Below, in pieces: positions 34,444 through 44,890 of a stretch of 64,000 nucleotides of DNA. Below the pieces are notes generated by a model. That model was not told where the DNA came from and did no database searches. It was given only the letters and a program-made list of their open reading frames with translations. This stretch comes from CAWUKT01 sp963923035 (GTDB lineage: Bacteria > Bacteroidota > Bacteroidia > J057 > JADKCL01): the NCBI GenBank assembly GCA_963923035.1, contig CAWUKT010000015.1, positions 34,019-98,018 on the forward strand, read 5' to 3'. Positions within the stretch are counted from its first letter, which is position 1; every line of letters begins with the position of its first letter. A program made the translations under genes and the position numbers.

Positions 34444-35004
34444 ATGAGAATAACGGGACAAAATATCCATCTGCGGGACCTCGAACCAAGGGATTTCGAG
34501 GCTTATCGCGACTGGTTCAGCGGGCAGCATCCCTGGATGGAACTCGATGCACCGTACTACGACAAACCTACCCAGGAAGAGGTCGAAAGTCTGTTGGAGC
34601 GGGTTCAAACCAAGTTTCAAATGGGGTACCCGAACCGGCGGCGAAAATTTCTGGCGATTGCTTTGCCAGAAGAAGACCGTTTCATCGGTACGGTCACCTG
34701 GTACTGGCAAAGCCAGCCGAGCAACTGGAAATCCATCGGCATTGTGATCTACGACGAAAGTCTGTGGGGAAAGGGGATTGGAACGGAAGCGCTGGCCATG
34801 TGGATTGATTTTCTATTTGATCTGGAACCTGACCTGCACCGACTGGACCTCCGAACCTGGTCCGGAAACTCCGGAATGATGGGCCTGGCCCTCAAATTGG
34901 GTTTTCGGGAAGAAGCCCGGTTTGTGGATGCACGGGCTCACAAAGGACAACTCTACGATGGGATGGCCTACGGAATTCTGAGAAGGGAGTGGGAAAATCG
35001 GTAG
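34444..35004 (+). CDS. GNAT acetyltransferase (RimJ/RimL-like)
   Basis: A 186-aa GNAT-fold enzyme of the Acetyltransf_3/RimJ-RimL group, which acetylates protein N-termini or small molecules with acetyl-CoA. Beta-strand one is IHLRDLEPRDFEAYRDW; the acetyl-CoA-binding motif region is IGIVIYDESLWGKGIGTEAL, and NSGMMGLALKLGFREEARF follows as in the family. ATG at 34444 begins right at the domain. Its stop is 3 bp from the convergent phosphate transporter's stop. Confidence 0.85.
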   Translation: MRITGQNIHLRDLEPRDFEAYRDWFSGQHPWMELDAPYYDKPTQEEVESLLERVQTKFQMGYPNRRRKFLAIALPEEDRFIGTVTWYWQSQPSNWKSIGIVIYDESLWGKGIGTEALAMWIDFLFDLEPDLHRLDLRTWSGNSGMMGLALKLGFREEARFVDARAHKGQLYDGMAYGILRREWENR

Positions 35005-35007
35005 GAC

Positions 35008-37245
35008 TTATTCCCCCGCGCGGTGGAACATCTTCACGAAACGGGTCGTGACCGCCACCAGGTCTTTCATTTCAAAGGCAATGCTGAATGAAAGGAGGCT
35101 GTTGCGGGAATTGTAGACCTCGTCCCGGATGCCTTCCGTTTGCTGCGCCAAACCTTCTTCAATGGACTTGAGCAACGCATTTTTCTCAACCACTACCTTC
35201 TGCAAGGTATCGGCGGAGATCGGCGTATTCTCCAAGGCGGCAATGACATTGCCGAGGTAGGCATTCACCTCCGATTTGACCCGCTGCAGGCGTTCGGTCT
35301 GCTCCGGTTTCAACGGCGAATGCACGTTCAGAACGTGGTCGAGGCAAGATTCCGCAATGAAATTCGTCGATTGCACGAGGTCTTGCTCGTGGTCGTAGGT
35401 CTTGAGGTACATGCGCCCGGCTTCCGTCTCTTCTTCCTTGATCCGCTTGAGGTAGTGGTACAAACTCATCCGGAAGGCCTCATTTTCCTCCGCGAGGAAT
35501 GCCATGTCCTTCTGAGCCTTCCGCAACTTGTCTTTGTCTTCCGTCACCAAGCCGTCAACGGCTCCAATGACAGTCGTCCGAACCGTTTTCAAGGTAGCCA
35601 CGACCTTCTTGCGGACTTCGGCTTTCACCGTATTCGGCTCCAATTCGCCGCGCTTGAGTTCAGCGGCATCCTTCAGGGCTTTCTTGCTTTCGCGCCGCCG
35701 ATGGACGAGCGTGCTCCGGAATACGAGCCCGATGGCGAGGAGCAGCAGGCCAGCGATGGCGTAGATTTCGTAGTGGTAGATGAGGAAAGCAAAGGTCGCG
35801 GAAGCCGTAAAGGCAATCAGCGCGGTTCCAAACCAACCCAGGACCACGTTCACGACCCCGGCAATCCGGTAAACGGCACTGTCGCGCCCCCAGGCGCGGT
35901 CGGCGAGCGAGGCGCCCATCGCCACCATAAAGGAGACGTAGGTCGTCGAAAGCGGCAATTTCTGGCCGGAGGCGTAGGAGATGATCATCGAGGCGACGGC
36001 CAGGTTGACCGAGGCGCGGATCAGGTCGAAGGCCGGGCCTTCTTCGCCGTCGGCGGAGGGCTCCTCCGCAATGGGTTCAAAGGCCTTGTTGATGCGGGTC
36101 TGGAGACCGGCAGGCAGGACGGCGATGAAAATCTTATTGATCGAGCGGGAGGCATTGACCACCCCGCGGGAGAACATATTGGGGCGGAAGCGTTCCTGGC
36201 CTTCATCCTGACGGCCCAATTTGACTTCCGTTTCGGTCACAGAACGGGCTTTTTTCGACAACCACAGCGTCACGACCATCACGCCCCCGGCAATGAACAG
36301 GTAATACCATTCGGTGGGGACTTTTTCCGCCAAAAACTCCATTCCCAAGCCATCCGGCCGTCCCATCGCATCCCAATGCTCAAAAGATTTCAAGCCGGCC
36401 ACCGGGACGCCAATGAAGTTCACGAGGTCGTTGCCCGCGAAAGCCATGGCCAAAGAAAAGGTCCCGAACAGGACCACAAATTTGAGAACGTTGATTTTGG
36501 TGAGGTTGGAAACCAGGAGGAGAATGATGGACCAGGCAACAAAAGAAACGGCCAGAACCAACACCACTTCTTCTTTGATGAAGGTCGACATCTCCTTTGT
36601 CAGGAAGGACGCGTGTTTCAGGCCCTTCACAAACAGGAAATAGGTCATCGCCGTCAGGGCGAGACCTCCCCATACCGGAGCGACGAATCGGAGCTTTTTC
36701 TTGTATTCAAAGGAGAACAGCAGGCGGGAAATGTACATGACGATCGCGCCTACCGTGAAGGCGATCAGGACCGAGAGCAGAATGCCCGAGATGATCTTCC
36801 CCGCGTTGGCCCAATTGATGTAGTCCGACATGTGCGACAAGCCCTGGTCCATGGAGGTCATCTTGATCAGGGAGACCATCACCGCCGATCCCAGCAACTC
36901 GAAGACGATGGAAACCGTCGTCGAGGTAGGCATGCCAAAGGTGTTAAAAAGGTCGAGGAGGATGATGTCGGTGACCATGACGGCAAAGAAAATCACCATC
37001 ATGTCCTCAAACACAAAGGCTTCGGGGTGGAAAACGCCTTTTCGCGCCACTTCCATCATGCCGTCTGACAATACCGCTCCGAGGAAAATTCCCACGCTGG
37101 CCACAATCATGATCACATGCCGCTTGGCCACTTTGGAGCCAATCGAACTGTTCAGAAAGTTCACGGCGTCATTGCTGACCCCTACCACCAAATCGAATAT
37201 GGCCAAGGCAAATAGTACAACAACCAGTATCAGGTAGGTGTCCAT
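35008..37245 (-). CDS. PiT-family inorganic phosphate transporter with PhoU-like C-terminal domain
   Basis: A 745-aa inner-membrane phosphate:cation symporter. The two PiT signature repeats are visible: FDLVVGVSNDAVNFLNSSIG at the N-terminus and FAGNDLVNFIGVPVAGLKSF in the middle, with FGMPTSTTVSIVFELLGSAV and KLPLSTTYVSFMVAMGASLA as their partners. About 11-12 membrane segments end near residue 530. The C-terminal ~200 residues are soluble, helical and charged, with KAQKDMAFLAEENEAFRMSL and RDEVYNSRNSLLSFSIAF, like PhoU-type regulators. PhoU-PiT fusion is known in Bacteroidota, and the tail likely gates transport. Monocistronic. Confidence 0.9.
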   Translation of the reverse strand: MDTYLILVVVLFALAIFDLVVGVSNDAVNFLNSSIGSKVAKRHVIMIVASVGIFLGAVLSDGMMEVARKGVFHPEAFVFEDMMVIFFAVMVTDIILLDLFNTFGMPTSTTVSIVFELLGSAVMVSLIKMTSMDQGLSHMSDYINWANAGKIISGILLSVLIAFTVGAIVMYISRLLFSFEYKKKLRFVAPVWGGLALTAMTYFLFVKGLKHASFLTKEMSTFIKEEVVLVLAVSFVAWSIILLLVSNLTKINVLKFVVLFGTFSLAMAFAGNDLVNFIGVPVAGLKSFEHWDAMGRPDGLGMEFLAEKVPTEWYYLFIAGGVMVVTLWLSKKARSVTETEVKLGRQDEGQERFRPNMFSRGVVNASRSINKIFIAVLPAGLQTRINKAFEPIAEEPSADGEEGPAFDLIRASVNLAVASMIISYASGQKLPLSTTYVSFMVAMGASLADRAWGRDSAVYRIAGVVNVVLGWFGTALIAFTASATFAFLIYHYEIYAIAGLLLLAIGLVFRSTLVHRRRESKKALKDAAELKRGELEPNTVKAEVRKKVVATLKTVRTTVIGAVDGLVTEDKDKLRKAQKDMAFLAEENEAFRMSLYHYLKRIKEEETEAGRMYLKTYDHEQDLVQSTNFIAESCLDHVLNVHSPLKPEQTERLQRVKSEVNAYLGNVIAALENTPISADTLQKVVVEKNALLKSIEEGLAQQTEGIRDEVYNSRNSLLSFSIAFEMKDLVAVTTRFVKMFHRAGE

Positions 37246-37295
37246 TTTTTAGAAAATGAAATTCTCGGGGCAAAGTAACCAAAAGGTGGGCTGAA

Positions 37296-38531
37296 CTATG
37301 TTACGTCAATGTTAACAATAAGTGATTGAGCCGCAATCCATGCGGTGGTCCAGGCCGCCTGAAAATTGAAGCCGCCGGTAATCGCATCCACATCCAAAAA
37401 TTCCCCCGCAAAATAGACGCCTGGCAGGATTTTGCTCTCCATTGTTCTGAAATCCACCTCCTTCAGGGAAATGCCTCCGCAAGTCACAAATTCCTCCTTG
37501 AAGGTACTTTTTCCCCGCACCTCAAATCTCCCCGCCGTCAATTCTTCCGCCAAACGGTTCCGTTCTTTTTTCCCCACTTCCACCCATCTCTTTTCCTCGT
37601 CAATTCCCGCCGCCTCCACCAGCCGCTGCCACAGACGCAAAGGCAGGTTAAAATAGCTCCGCTTCGTTACCATCCGCTTCCCCTCGCGCTCCGCGAGGGC
37701 CCGCAAGGCTTCCTGCATCCCTTCATTGTGCTGCCCCGCCACCCAATTGATCCGCAACGTAAAGTTGTAGGACCGCTGCGCCAATTCCCGCGCCCCCCAG
37801 GCACTCGTCCGCAGGACGGCCGGCCCGGAAAATCCCCAGTGGGTGATCAATACCGGCCCACTTTCCTTCAACTTCGTCCCTTCCACCCGCACCTCAGCCG
37901 GGTCCACCGATAGGCCGGGGAGGCCGTGGATGCGGGGATCCTGGCAGCGGAAGGTAAACAGCGAAGGCACCGGCGGGACGATGGTATGCCCCAATTCAGC
38001 GAACATCTCCCAGAGCTTGGGGCTGGAACCCGGCGCAAACAGCACGGCATCGCCCATGATGCTTTGGCCCTTGGCGAGGTGAACCTGCCATTTTTCCCGG
38101 ATTCGCTCCAATCCCACGACTGTGGAACGGGTCCGCACCTGCACGCCGGCCTGCTCGGCCGCGAACATGAGCGCCTGCACGATGCTTTCCGAATTGTCAG
38201 TGGTGGGGAACATGCGGCCATCGTCTTCCGTCTTGATGGACACGCCGCGGTCTTCAAACCAGCCGACGGTATCGCCCGAACAAAAGCGGTGAAAAGGGCC
38301 CCGTAGCGCCTTGTCGCCGCGGGGGTAGGCCTTGACCAATTGGCGGGGATCGTATTCGGTGTGGCAAACATTGCACCGGCCGCCCCCCGAAATCCGCACC
38401 TTCTCCAGCAATTTGCCGGAGCGTTCCAGCAGGGTAATGCGAAAATCAGGTCGCTGCTCGCCAAGGTTGGCGGCGAAGAAAAACCCAGCCGCGCCACCGC
38501 CGACCACAATCACATGAAATTTGGAAGACAT
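37296..38531 (-). CDS. BaiN/HI0933-type NAD(P)/FAD-dependent oxidoreductase
   Basis: A 411-aa flavoprotein of the HI0933 (BaiN) family, whose members act on unsaturated or aromatic substrates. The FAD Rossmann motif is VIVVGGGAAGFFFAANLG (about residues 7-24). The family signature KVRISGGGRCNVCHTE (45-60), then FAPGSSPKLWEMFAELGH, THWGFSGPAVL, EFVTCGGISLKEVD and the end PGVYFAGEFLDVDAITGGFN all fit. No membrane or signal segment. It is monocistronic, 50 bp upstream of the transporter's start. Confidence 0.88.
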   Translation of the reverse strand: MSSKFHVIVVGGGAAGFFFAANLGEQRPDFRITLLERSGKLLEKVRISGGGRCNVCHTEYDPRQLVKAYPRGDKALRGPFHRFCSGDTVGWFEDRGVSIKTEDDGRMFPTTDNSESIVQALMFAAEQAGVQVRTRSTVVGLERIREKWQVHLAKGQSIMGDAVLFAPGSSPKLWEMFAELGHTIVPPVPSLFTFRCQDPRIHGLPGLSVDPAEVRVEGTKLKESGPVLITHWGFSGPAVLRTSAWGARELAQRSYNFTLRINWVAGQHNEGMQEALRALAEREGKRMVTKRSYFNLPLRLWQRLVEAAGIDEEKRWVEVGKKERNRLAEELTAGRFEVRGKSTFKEEFVTCGGISLKEVDFRTMESKILPGVYFAGEFLDVDAITGGFNFQAAWTTAWIAAQSLIVNIDVT

Positions 38532-38557
38532 GCGGCAAAGATAGAAAAAGGTGGGCC

Positions 38558-40393
38558 TCAGTAGGCAGCCAGAAAAGATTCAAGGTTGGCGCCGGGTTGG
38601 AGGCCGAGCTTCTTGCGGAGGCGGTTCTTACCCATTTTGACGGCGTTGGGGCTGACATTGCGTATGGAGGCGATTTCCTTGTTGGTGAGTTGGAGTCGGA
38701 CGAGGGCGCAAAGGGACTTGTCGGTGCGGGTCAATTGGGGGAAATCGGACTGGAGCTGGTCAAAAAAGCCGGCGTTCACCTGTTCGATGTTCTCCTGGAG
38801 AAGGTCTCGGCTTTCGTTGGAGGTATTTTGGTAGGTGAGTTCGTTGACGAGCTCCTTTAGGGCACCGGCCAGCTTGTCCGGTGACAGCTGCTGAAATTCC
38901 TTGAGGCGGGTCAGGATAAATTCATTTTCTTCCCGGCGAACAGAGATGCTCAGGGCCATTTCAGTGAGGTCTTTTTTCTTCCGGCTCAGTTCCATTTCCA
39001 ATTGCTCTTCCCGCAAGCGGCTATTTTCCTTCTCCGCCTCCAACAATCGCTGGTTGAATTGGTCGAGGTTGTCGGCTTCCCGCAGCCGGGAGGTTCGGCG
39101 GACCAGCAAGATTCCCAGGATGAGGATCAAAATGAAGGCCCCGGCAAGTCCGAGGTAAAGTTGGAAGCGTTGCAATTGGTTCTCGGTTTGTTCCCGGGCA
39201 ATGGTTGCTTCCTTTTGCGCCATCTTCTGCTGAAAGGACTTTTCATTCTCCCTCATCATCGTATTCAGCGCCGTCAGGGCCTCGTCCTGGTAAAATTCCA
39301 CGAGGTGCTGGCTCCACATCTGCCTCAAACGGGTCGCCTGGCCGAGTTTCACTGCATCGCCCGCTTCGAGGTAGACTTTTGTGGCCAGTTCGAGCATGGC
39401 GCTTTCAAAATCGTCGTGGATCACATTCCGACTCAGCGCTTCTTGCTCCATCCAGACCATACAGGGCGCCAACTCCTCGAGGGCGGCCTGCTGTTGGCCC
39501 AGGTTCCAGTAGCAGGTGGCGAGCCGAAAGTGGACCTTAATCTGGCGCCGGGGCGGGCAGTGGTCCAGGCACTTTTCCCAGCACAGCTGGTAGGTCTCCA
39601 GGGCCGCTGCGTAGTCGTCCCGGGCCTCGTGGACCATCCCAATATTGTCGAGAATGGACGGCACCAGGGACGCTTTGTAGGGCGGCCGGTCCAACAGCGG
39701 CTGCAAAATTTCCAGGGCCCGGTCAAAATTCTGCTCGGCCGCGTCCAATTGACCGAGTTCGTACTGGGTCATTCCCAGATTGTTGTAGCCGGAGGCATGG
39801 TACACGGGATTGTCCAGCTGAAGCACGTACTCGAGGCCGACCTGCCGGTAATGCAGGGCAGAATCGGCCTGTCCGAGCTTCAGGAATTCGCTGGATATGC
39901 GGCTGAGGGTATGCCAGCCGATGACATCCGGTTCGGGACTCCAACGGTCCACAAGGTCAAATTTGCGCTTGAATTCGGCGAGGGCGTAACGGTGCTGTTC
40001 TAATTTCGAGTAAAAAATAGCCGTCAGGGAATAAAAGGGGATTTTGAGGGGAATGGTATCGGAAAGGTTGTAGGCAATGGCTTCGGCTTCCCGGATGAGG
40101 TCGAGCTTTTCGCGGTAGTCCTCCAGGTCTTCCAGCACGGAAATCCGCGATAGGGTGAGGGCCAATTGGTTCTCCAGGTTGCCTTCTTCGACCGCCCGTT
40201 TCATTTCTTCCTCCAGCCGAGCTTCCCGATCCACACCTCCCCAATTGCCAATGTACCCAGATCCCTTCTCGAAGATGGAATACACCAATGAGTTCTCCGG
40301 ATAGTGTTCAATCCAAAATGGATCGACCTTGGCAAACCCCATTTGCCCCCCCCAAATCAATATGCAAGCCACCAACCAATGCTTTTCTGTCAT
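38558..40393 (-). CDS. TPR sensor with LuxR-type HTH
   Basis: A 611-aa regulator with a signal-anchored N-terminus (MTEKHWLVACILIWGGQMGF), four or more TPR-like repeats (for example YNNLGMTQYELGQLDAAEQN, YKASLVPSILDNIGMVHEARD), one membrane span (LYLGLAGAFILILILGILLV near residue 410), a coiled coil, and a C-terminal LuxR-type HTH (LTNKEIASIRNVSPNAVKMG, RNRLRKKLGLQ-type end). This periplasmic-TPR/cytoplasmic-HTH design is common in Bacteroidota. Its target genes are unknown; the cargo-like gene on the right is divergent. Confidence 0.85.
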   Translation of the reverse strand: MTEKHWLVACILIWGGQMGFAKVDPFWIEHYPENSLVYSIFEKGSGYIGNWGGVDREARLEEEMKRAVEEGNLENQLALTLSRISVLEDLEDYREKLDLIREAEAIAYNLSDTIPLKIPFYSLTAIFYSKLEQHRYALAEFKRKFDLVDRWSPEPDVIGWHTLSRISSEFLKLGQADSALHYRQVGLEYVLQLDNPVYHASGYNNLGMTQYELGQLDAAEQNFDRALEILQPLLDRPPYKASLVPSILDNIGMVHEARDDYAAALETYQLCWEKCLDHCPPRRQIKVHFRLATCYWNLGQQQAALEELAPCMVWMEQEALSRNVIHDDFESAMLELATKVYLEAGDAVKLGQATRLRQMWSQHLVEFYQDEALTALNTMMRENEKSFQQKMAQKEATIAREQTENQLQRFQLYLGLAGAFILILILGILLVRRTSRLREADNLDQFNQRLLEAEKENSRLREEQLEMELSRKKKDLTEMALSISVRREENEFILTRLKEFQQLSPDKLAGALKELVNELTYQNTSNESRDLLQENIEQVNAGFFDQLQSDFPQLTRTDKSLCALVRLQLTNKEIASIRNVSPNAVKMGKNRLRKKLGLQPGANLESFLAAY

Positions 40394-40598
40394 ATTCCAG
40401 TTTTTAACAAAACCATCCTATTTCAAGTCTCCTATACGTCTTGTTACCCCCATTTTGTTGCCTTGTAACCCTTTTGTAACCCCTCTTTCTGCCTCAAAAT
40501 GCCTCTATTGGCCGTAATATTGGCTTCACTTCTCCCTCTGATAGCTTTTTTTCGTCGACCAACAATCAATCCGCTCAAAGGCGGATACAGGACATTTT

Positions 40599-43500
40599 AT
40601 GGGAAATCATCAAGACAGCAACTTGCACTTGTCGGACCAGCAATCCGATCATTCTGATTTTGAAACTGGAACCATGCAGCGGAGCATGATGCCGCCCCAG
40701 ACGGGCGACACCCCGCCCGATGACCTGCACCGAAACATCAACCAAAGCCCCCGGGTCCAGCAACTGAAGACCTACCAGGAACGCGCCAATTCGCAGTCGC
40801 CGGGTCCGCGGAGCTTTGCGCCGGTGCAGATGCTGGAGGGAGATGATGAGGTCTCCCGGGTCCCGCCTCAAATCATGCAAGATGGAGAAATGGTGGATGA
40901 GCCTTTTCCCAACAACCAACTCAACCAAAACCTTATCACCATTCCCGAGGAGACCGATTTCGAAGAAGATGACCTGGACAACGGCGTCTCTCCCCCTCCC
41001 AGTCCCAGGCGGATACAGGAGGATGAGAAATCTGATGAGAAACCCAACGAGAACTTCAACGAATTGCTCGACGATGAAGGGGTAGAACAAGAGCAAGACC
41101 AGCAAGTTGAGCGCCCTTCTCCCTGGACGCCCCTGAATGAGGTGGACGATTCTCTGGATAAAATGAGCTACAAACGGCGGACCCTGGGCCAGAAATGGGG
41201 CACCGGCCCCAACGGAATGACCAAGCACCTCCCCCCTCGTTCGGTTTGGGGAGATCTTTTCCGCCCCTTCCACATTACCAAGATGACCCAACTTCAGATG
41301 GACTTGAGCAAGTACCTCAAGCACACGGAAGAATATCGGTTGATGGAAGACAAGATTGAGGAGTACCAGCGGCTTTACCAAAGCTATTATGATCCCAACC
41401 GCGATGTGGACAAGCTCTCGTTCAACCGTTCACTGGTAGACAACAGCCTCATCCTGGTTTCGCTTGAAAAGATGAAACAGCTGAAAAAGGAGATTTCGGA
41501 ATTGGCTGTGAAGCTCCAAAAGCAAGACAATCAGAAATACCGGGAAGACGAGAACAATTACCTCATGAAACTCAGGGGCTCCTCCAATAAGTGGCTCCGG
41601 GAACAAAAATTCACCACCGACCTGCCGGGCAATGATCTGGAGAATGCCAAGATCCTCATGATGGAGCTGGCCGAATTGCTCCCCAACATGCCCGAGGACA
41701 ATCCCTTCGAGTTGGTTTGGAACCGGTACGGAGAGCATAGTCTCCTCAAGAACCTCCGCAAACTGTCCTTTGAAAGCGGAGATCTGGCCCGGGTCCATCC
41801 GGAAATGGTCAAGGCCTTTGATCAATTCAACACCCACTGGTTCATCTACCGGGAGGGGGAAAAATACAAATCTCCCCAATTGCTGGCGAAGGACAAGACG
41901 GAACGGTTCAATAGCAATAAAGATGACGAGTATGACACGGAGTATGCCCTGGAAGAGGGGAAAAAATTGAGGAAGAAGCTCGAATCGATCATCCCCGTGT
42001 GGCTGAGGGGACTGAAGGAATGGGAAAACAATCCCGACCAGACGCGGAATGGAATCGAGTTCATGAACAATGTGGACCAAACTCTGCTGAACAGCAACCA
42101 GGAACTGGGTTTGGATCAGGAAAAGCCCCACCGCCTCATGATGGGCCGCCAATTCGATTGGGAGACCCAAAAGCACCTGATTGGCGCCCCTACCCTCAAG
42201 GAGACGGTCAAGGACCAGGTTCCGATCCTGTCCACCAGCGCCATCAGCAAATTGCAGGACAATCTAAAAAAGATGTCGAAGCTCGATCAGCACCAACAAC
42301 CCTATCACCGAAACAACCTTAAAAAGCGCTTCGACATCGCCGGCAATATCCTCAAGTATTCCCAGGAAGTCATCGGCGGCAATCCGCAATGGACCAATTC
42401 CAAAAACAGCAATCATGGCACCTATCTCCACCTCATCGCGATCCGCGATGAAGCGATCCGGGTCCGCAACGAGATCGGCAAGGAGCTGAACGTCGAAGGA
42501 TTTGACGAGAAATCGATCCAAAAGCGAGAGGAACTCCGAGGCTTGATTGACAGCGTACTCCAAGATCCTTCTTTCCATCGAATTCGGCGGGACCAAAAAC
42601 CCAGTCGAAAGAAAAAGATCAAACAGGGCATCAAAGAGCCCAAGTCCATCGTGAAATATCTCCCCGTCGTCGGCAAGTACCTGGCGCTGGCCATCAACAT
42701 CGGGGAGTACCATGAATACAACTCCCAAAAGGAACTGTACAGTGGATTGGCAAAGATTGCCCACCTTTCCGGGAATGAATTCCAGCGAATTCTGGCCTAC
42801 GGATTGGCAGAGCACTACATGGCCAAACGGCGGAACAAAGGCATTGAATTCAGTGGCCGGGTAATCTCCCTCGGATTGGATCACTTTGGCCCCAGTATCC
42901 CCACCCCGATCCCCGATGTCTCCAGCAACTTGCTTTCCATCCAAGGCTCCAATACCACGAACACCACCACTACCAATCCGCTGACGGACCTGAGCAATAC
43001 CCTGAGTTCGACGGAGCAAGGCATCAACACCGGAGTCAACCAAAGCGTCGAAGAACTGAACTCCGGTATCATCAGTTCTCCGGAAAAGGTCACCAAGAAA
43101 ACCGCTAAGAAAAGCCTCCAGGAAGGGAATAAAAATCTCCAGAAGAAGAAAAAAGAGGACAGTTCGGACGAGGAGCAGAATATGTCCACCCGACTAGACC
43201 ACATCAACTTCGAGGTCATGGTCAACGATGGGGACTTTATCCGATCGATGCTGATTTACCTTTCCCAGCCCAATAGCCTGGTGAGCAGCGACGAAGCCCA
43301 CTCCAAATTGTGCGGGATGATGAACATGGATCCCGAGGAAAACCAGCTGAGCAAGTTCAACAAGGTGGACAAAAAAGACCGGAAACTCCTCCAAAAGATT
43401 TCCCATATCCGCCGCAAAACCAAAGGCAAATTCTCGCTGATCAACAAAGGTGAAAAGGTAGAGCGCGCCCGAAGGAATACCATTGACCTGTACGAGAAGA

Positions 43501-44813
43501 ACAAGGATCAACTGGACAATATGGACCTGGGGATGAACATGTTGGAACAAACCAGTTACCGCAAAAACAAAAGCTACTTCCAAAAAAAGCGGCACAAATC
43601 CATGGTCACCAAAAAGCTGAAAAACAGGCTCAAGACCGGAATTCACCCCGACAAGTACATCTCCGGAAAAGATCAATTGCGCCCCATCCCCAATAAGCAG
43701 CCCCTTTCAAAGATCTCGCTGGAAGACAAATTGCAGATCTTGAAAAAGCAGTTGAACAGCAAAATGAAATACTCTCAGGAAGAACAGGAACTGCTCCAGA
43801 AAGAACAGTTCAAACTCCTGATGGAAGAACTGATGACGGTGCAAGAGATCATCATGGAAGGGCCCTTGGATGATCATCAGGAACAAGAAATCTCAGGGTT
43901 GCTGGACAAATCCCTCGAACACCTGGAAGAGGAGCAAGTCAACGATCCGATCAATCCGGAATTGGACAATCCGGAGGAACTCAACGGGATAGAACCCCTG
44001 CGGATCAACAACCTGCCGCCGATTGAGGAAGAGCCCATGGATCAAAACGGACTCGTCCCAGGACAGGTCTTGGACCAACAACAGGATGAGTTACAGCCTG
44101 GTATGGTTAAGAAGAAATCCAATTCCAAGTTTGTAGATACAGATCTGGAAGGACACGACCAAAACGAGAAAAATGACTATCAACAAGAGGATTACGATGA
44201 CATTTATGATGTGATCGATGAAGTACCCATTGATGATCAAGAGGTCCTGGACGAAGAATTTGAAAAAGAGGACAAATTCTGGGACTTGAAGCAGGACGGA
44301 GTTGAAGAAGATTTGATGGTGAATGACGACCTGAGCAAGGACGAAGAGGAGGATATTGAGGTGAAGGACGATTTGAAGAAGGAGGAGGAGCAGAAAAATG
44401 AGCCCTTGGTGAAAGATGAACCGAAGGAAGTCAAGCTGTCTGAGCCCCAGGTGGAAAAGGACAAACCTCAACCTTCTAAGTCCAAGAAAAAGAAGAAGTC
44501 AGGGCAGAAAAAGTCTCCCAACAATCATAAGTATGGCTTCCGCGACCCCGAATGGAAAAAATATCTGACCAACAAGGTGAACGATGGCATTCTTGTAAAT
44601 GGAGACGCCCAAGAATTGAAGACCTTTATCAACCGGATCAAGTCTAATCTCAACCACCCAGGTATGACGGAGATCATCAAACTCTGGATGCAACAGGCGG
44701 AAGAGAAACTTCAGATTCTCACATTAAATTCTCGGCCTAAGAAAAAGCCGCAAAAGAAACGGAAAAAGAACCAAAATGGGGACCGGAAGGAAATAGCAAA
44801 AATGCAAATTTAA
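40599..44813 (+). CDS. 1,404-aa charged protein, injection-system-cargo-like N-terminus
   Basis: Unrecognised overall. The first ~75 residues hold QSPRVQQLKTYQERA and a nearby FAPVQ, the repeated 'SP.V.QL..YQ..A' and 'PVQ' pattern found at the front of proteins linked to extracellular contractile injection systems (eCIS). The DUF4157 metalloprotease-like core usual in that group was not seen. The rest is very charged: an N-terminal acidic linker, long helical parts, a hydrophobic patch (VKYLPVVGKYLALAINIG) near residue 690, then Asp/Glu/Lys-rich low complexity and a basic C-terminus. No signal peptide, toxin motif or known enzyme is visible. It may be a cargo or a scaffold. A terminator follows at 44891. 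Confidence 0.6.
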   Translation: MGNHQDSNLHLSDQQSDHSDFETGTMQRSMMPPQTGDTPPDDLHRNINQSPRVQQLKTYQERANSQSPGPRSFAPVQMLEGDDEVSRVPPQIMQDGEMVDEPFPNNQLNQNLITIPEETDFEEDDLDNGVSPPPSPRRIQEDEKSDEKPNENFNELLDDEGVEQEQDQQVERPSPWTPLNEVDDSLDKMSYKRRTLGQKWGTGPNGMTKHLPPRSVWGDLFRPFHITKMTQLQMDLSKYLKHTEEYRLMEDKIEEYQRLYQSYYDPNRDVDKLSFNRSLVDNSLILVSLEKMKQLKKEISELAVKLQKQDNQKYREDENNYLMKLRGSSNKWLREQKFTTDLPGNDLENAKILMMELAELLPNMPEDNPFELVWNRYGEHSLLKNLRKLSFESGDLARVHPEMVKAFDQFNTHWFIYREGEKYKSPQLLAKDKTERFNSNKDDEYDTEYALEEGKKLRKKLESIIPVWLRGLKEWENNPDQTRNGIEFMNNVDQTLLNSNQELGLDQEKPHRLMMGRQFDWETQKHLIGAPTLKETVKDQVPILSTSAISKLQDNLKKMSKLDQHQQPYHRNNLKKRFDIAGNILKYSQEVIGGNPQWTNSKNSNHGTYLHLIAIRDEAIRVRNEIGKELNVEGFDEKSIQKREELRGLIDSVLQDPSFHRIRRDQKPSRKKKIKQGIKEPKSIVKYLPVVGKYLALAINIGEYHEYNSQKELYSGLAKIAHLSGNEFQRILAYGLAEHYMAKRRNKGIEFSGRVISLGLDHFGPSIPTPIPDVSSNLLSIQGSNTTNTTTTNPLTDLSNTLSSTEQGINTGVNQSVEELNSGIISSPEKVTKKTAKKSLQEGNKNLQKKKKEDSSDEEQNMSTRLDHINFEVMVNDGDFIRSMLIYLSQPNSLVSSDEAHSKLCGMMNMDPEENQLSKFNKVDKKDRKLLQKISHIRRKTKGKFSLINKGEKVERARRNTIDLYEKNKDQLDNMDLGMNMLEQTSYRKNKSYFQKKRHKSMVTKKLKNRLKTGIHPDKYISGKDQLRPIPNKQPLSKISLEDKLQILKKQLNSKMKYSQEEQELLQKEQFKLLMEELMTVQEIIMEGPLDDHQEQEISGLLDKSLEHLEEEQVNDPINPELDNPEELNGIEPLRINNLPPIEEEPMDQNGLVPGQVLDQQQDELQPGMVKKKSNSKFVDTDLEGHDQNEKNDYQQEDYDDIYDVIDEVPIDDQEVLDEEFEKEDKFWDLKQDGVEEDLMVNDDLSKDEEEDIEVKDDLKKEEEQKNEPLVKDEPKEVKLSEPQVEKDKPQPSKSKKKKKSGQKKSPNNHKYGFRDPEWKKYLTNKVNDGILVNGDAQELKTFINRIKSNLNHPGMTEIIKLWMQQAEEKLQILTLNSRPKKKPQKKRKKNQNGDRKEIAKMQI

Positions 44814-44890
44814 CCCTCCCCGCGGTAGGTGTCGGACTAAAAGGCTCCAACACAAAGCGCTGGTAAACAGCGCCCTAAGACTAAGACACC

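Noticed and set aside
35140..37068. 642-codon plus-strand open frame
   Set aside because: Antisense shadow of the phosphate transporter; His/Gln/Arg-rich in the way such shadows are.
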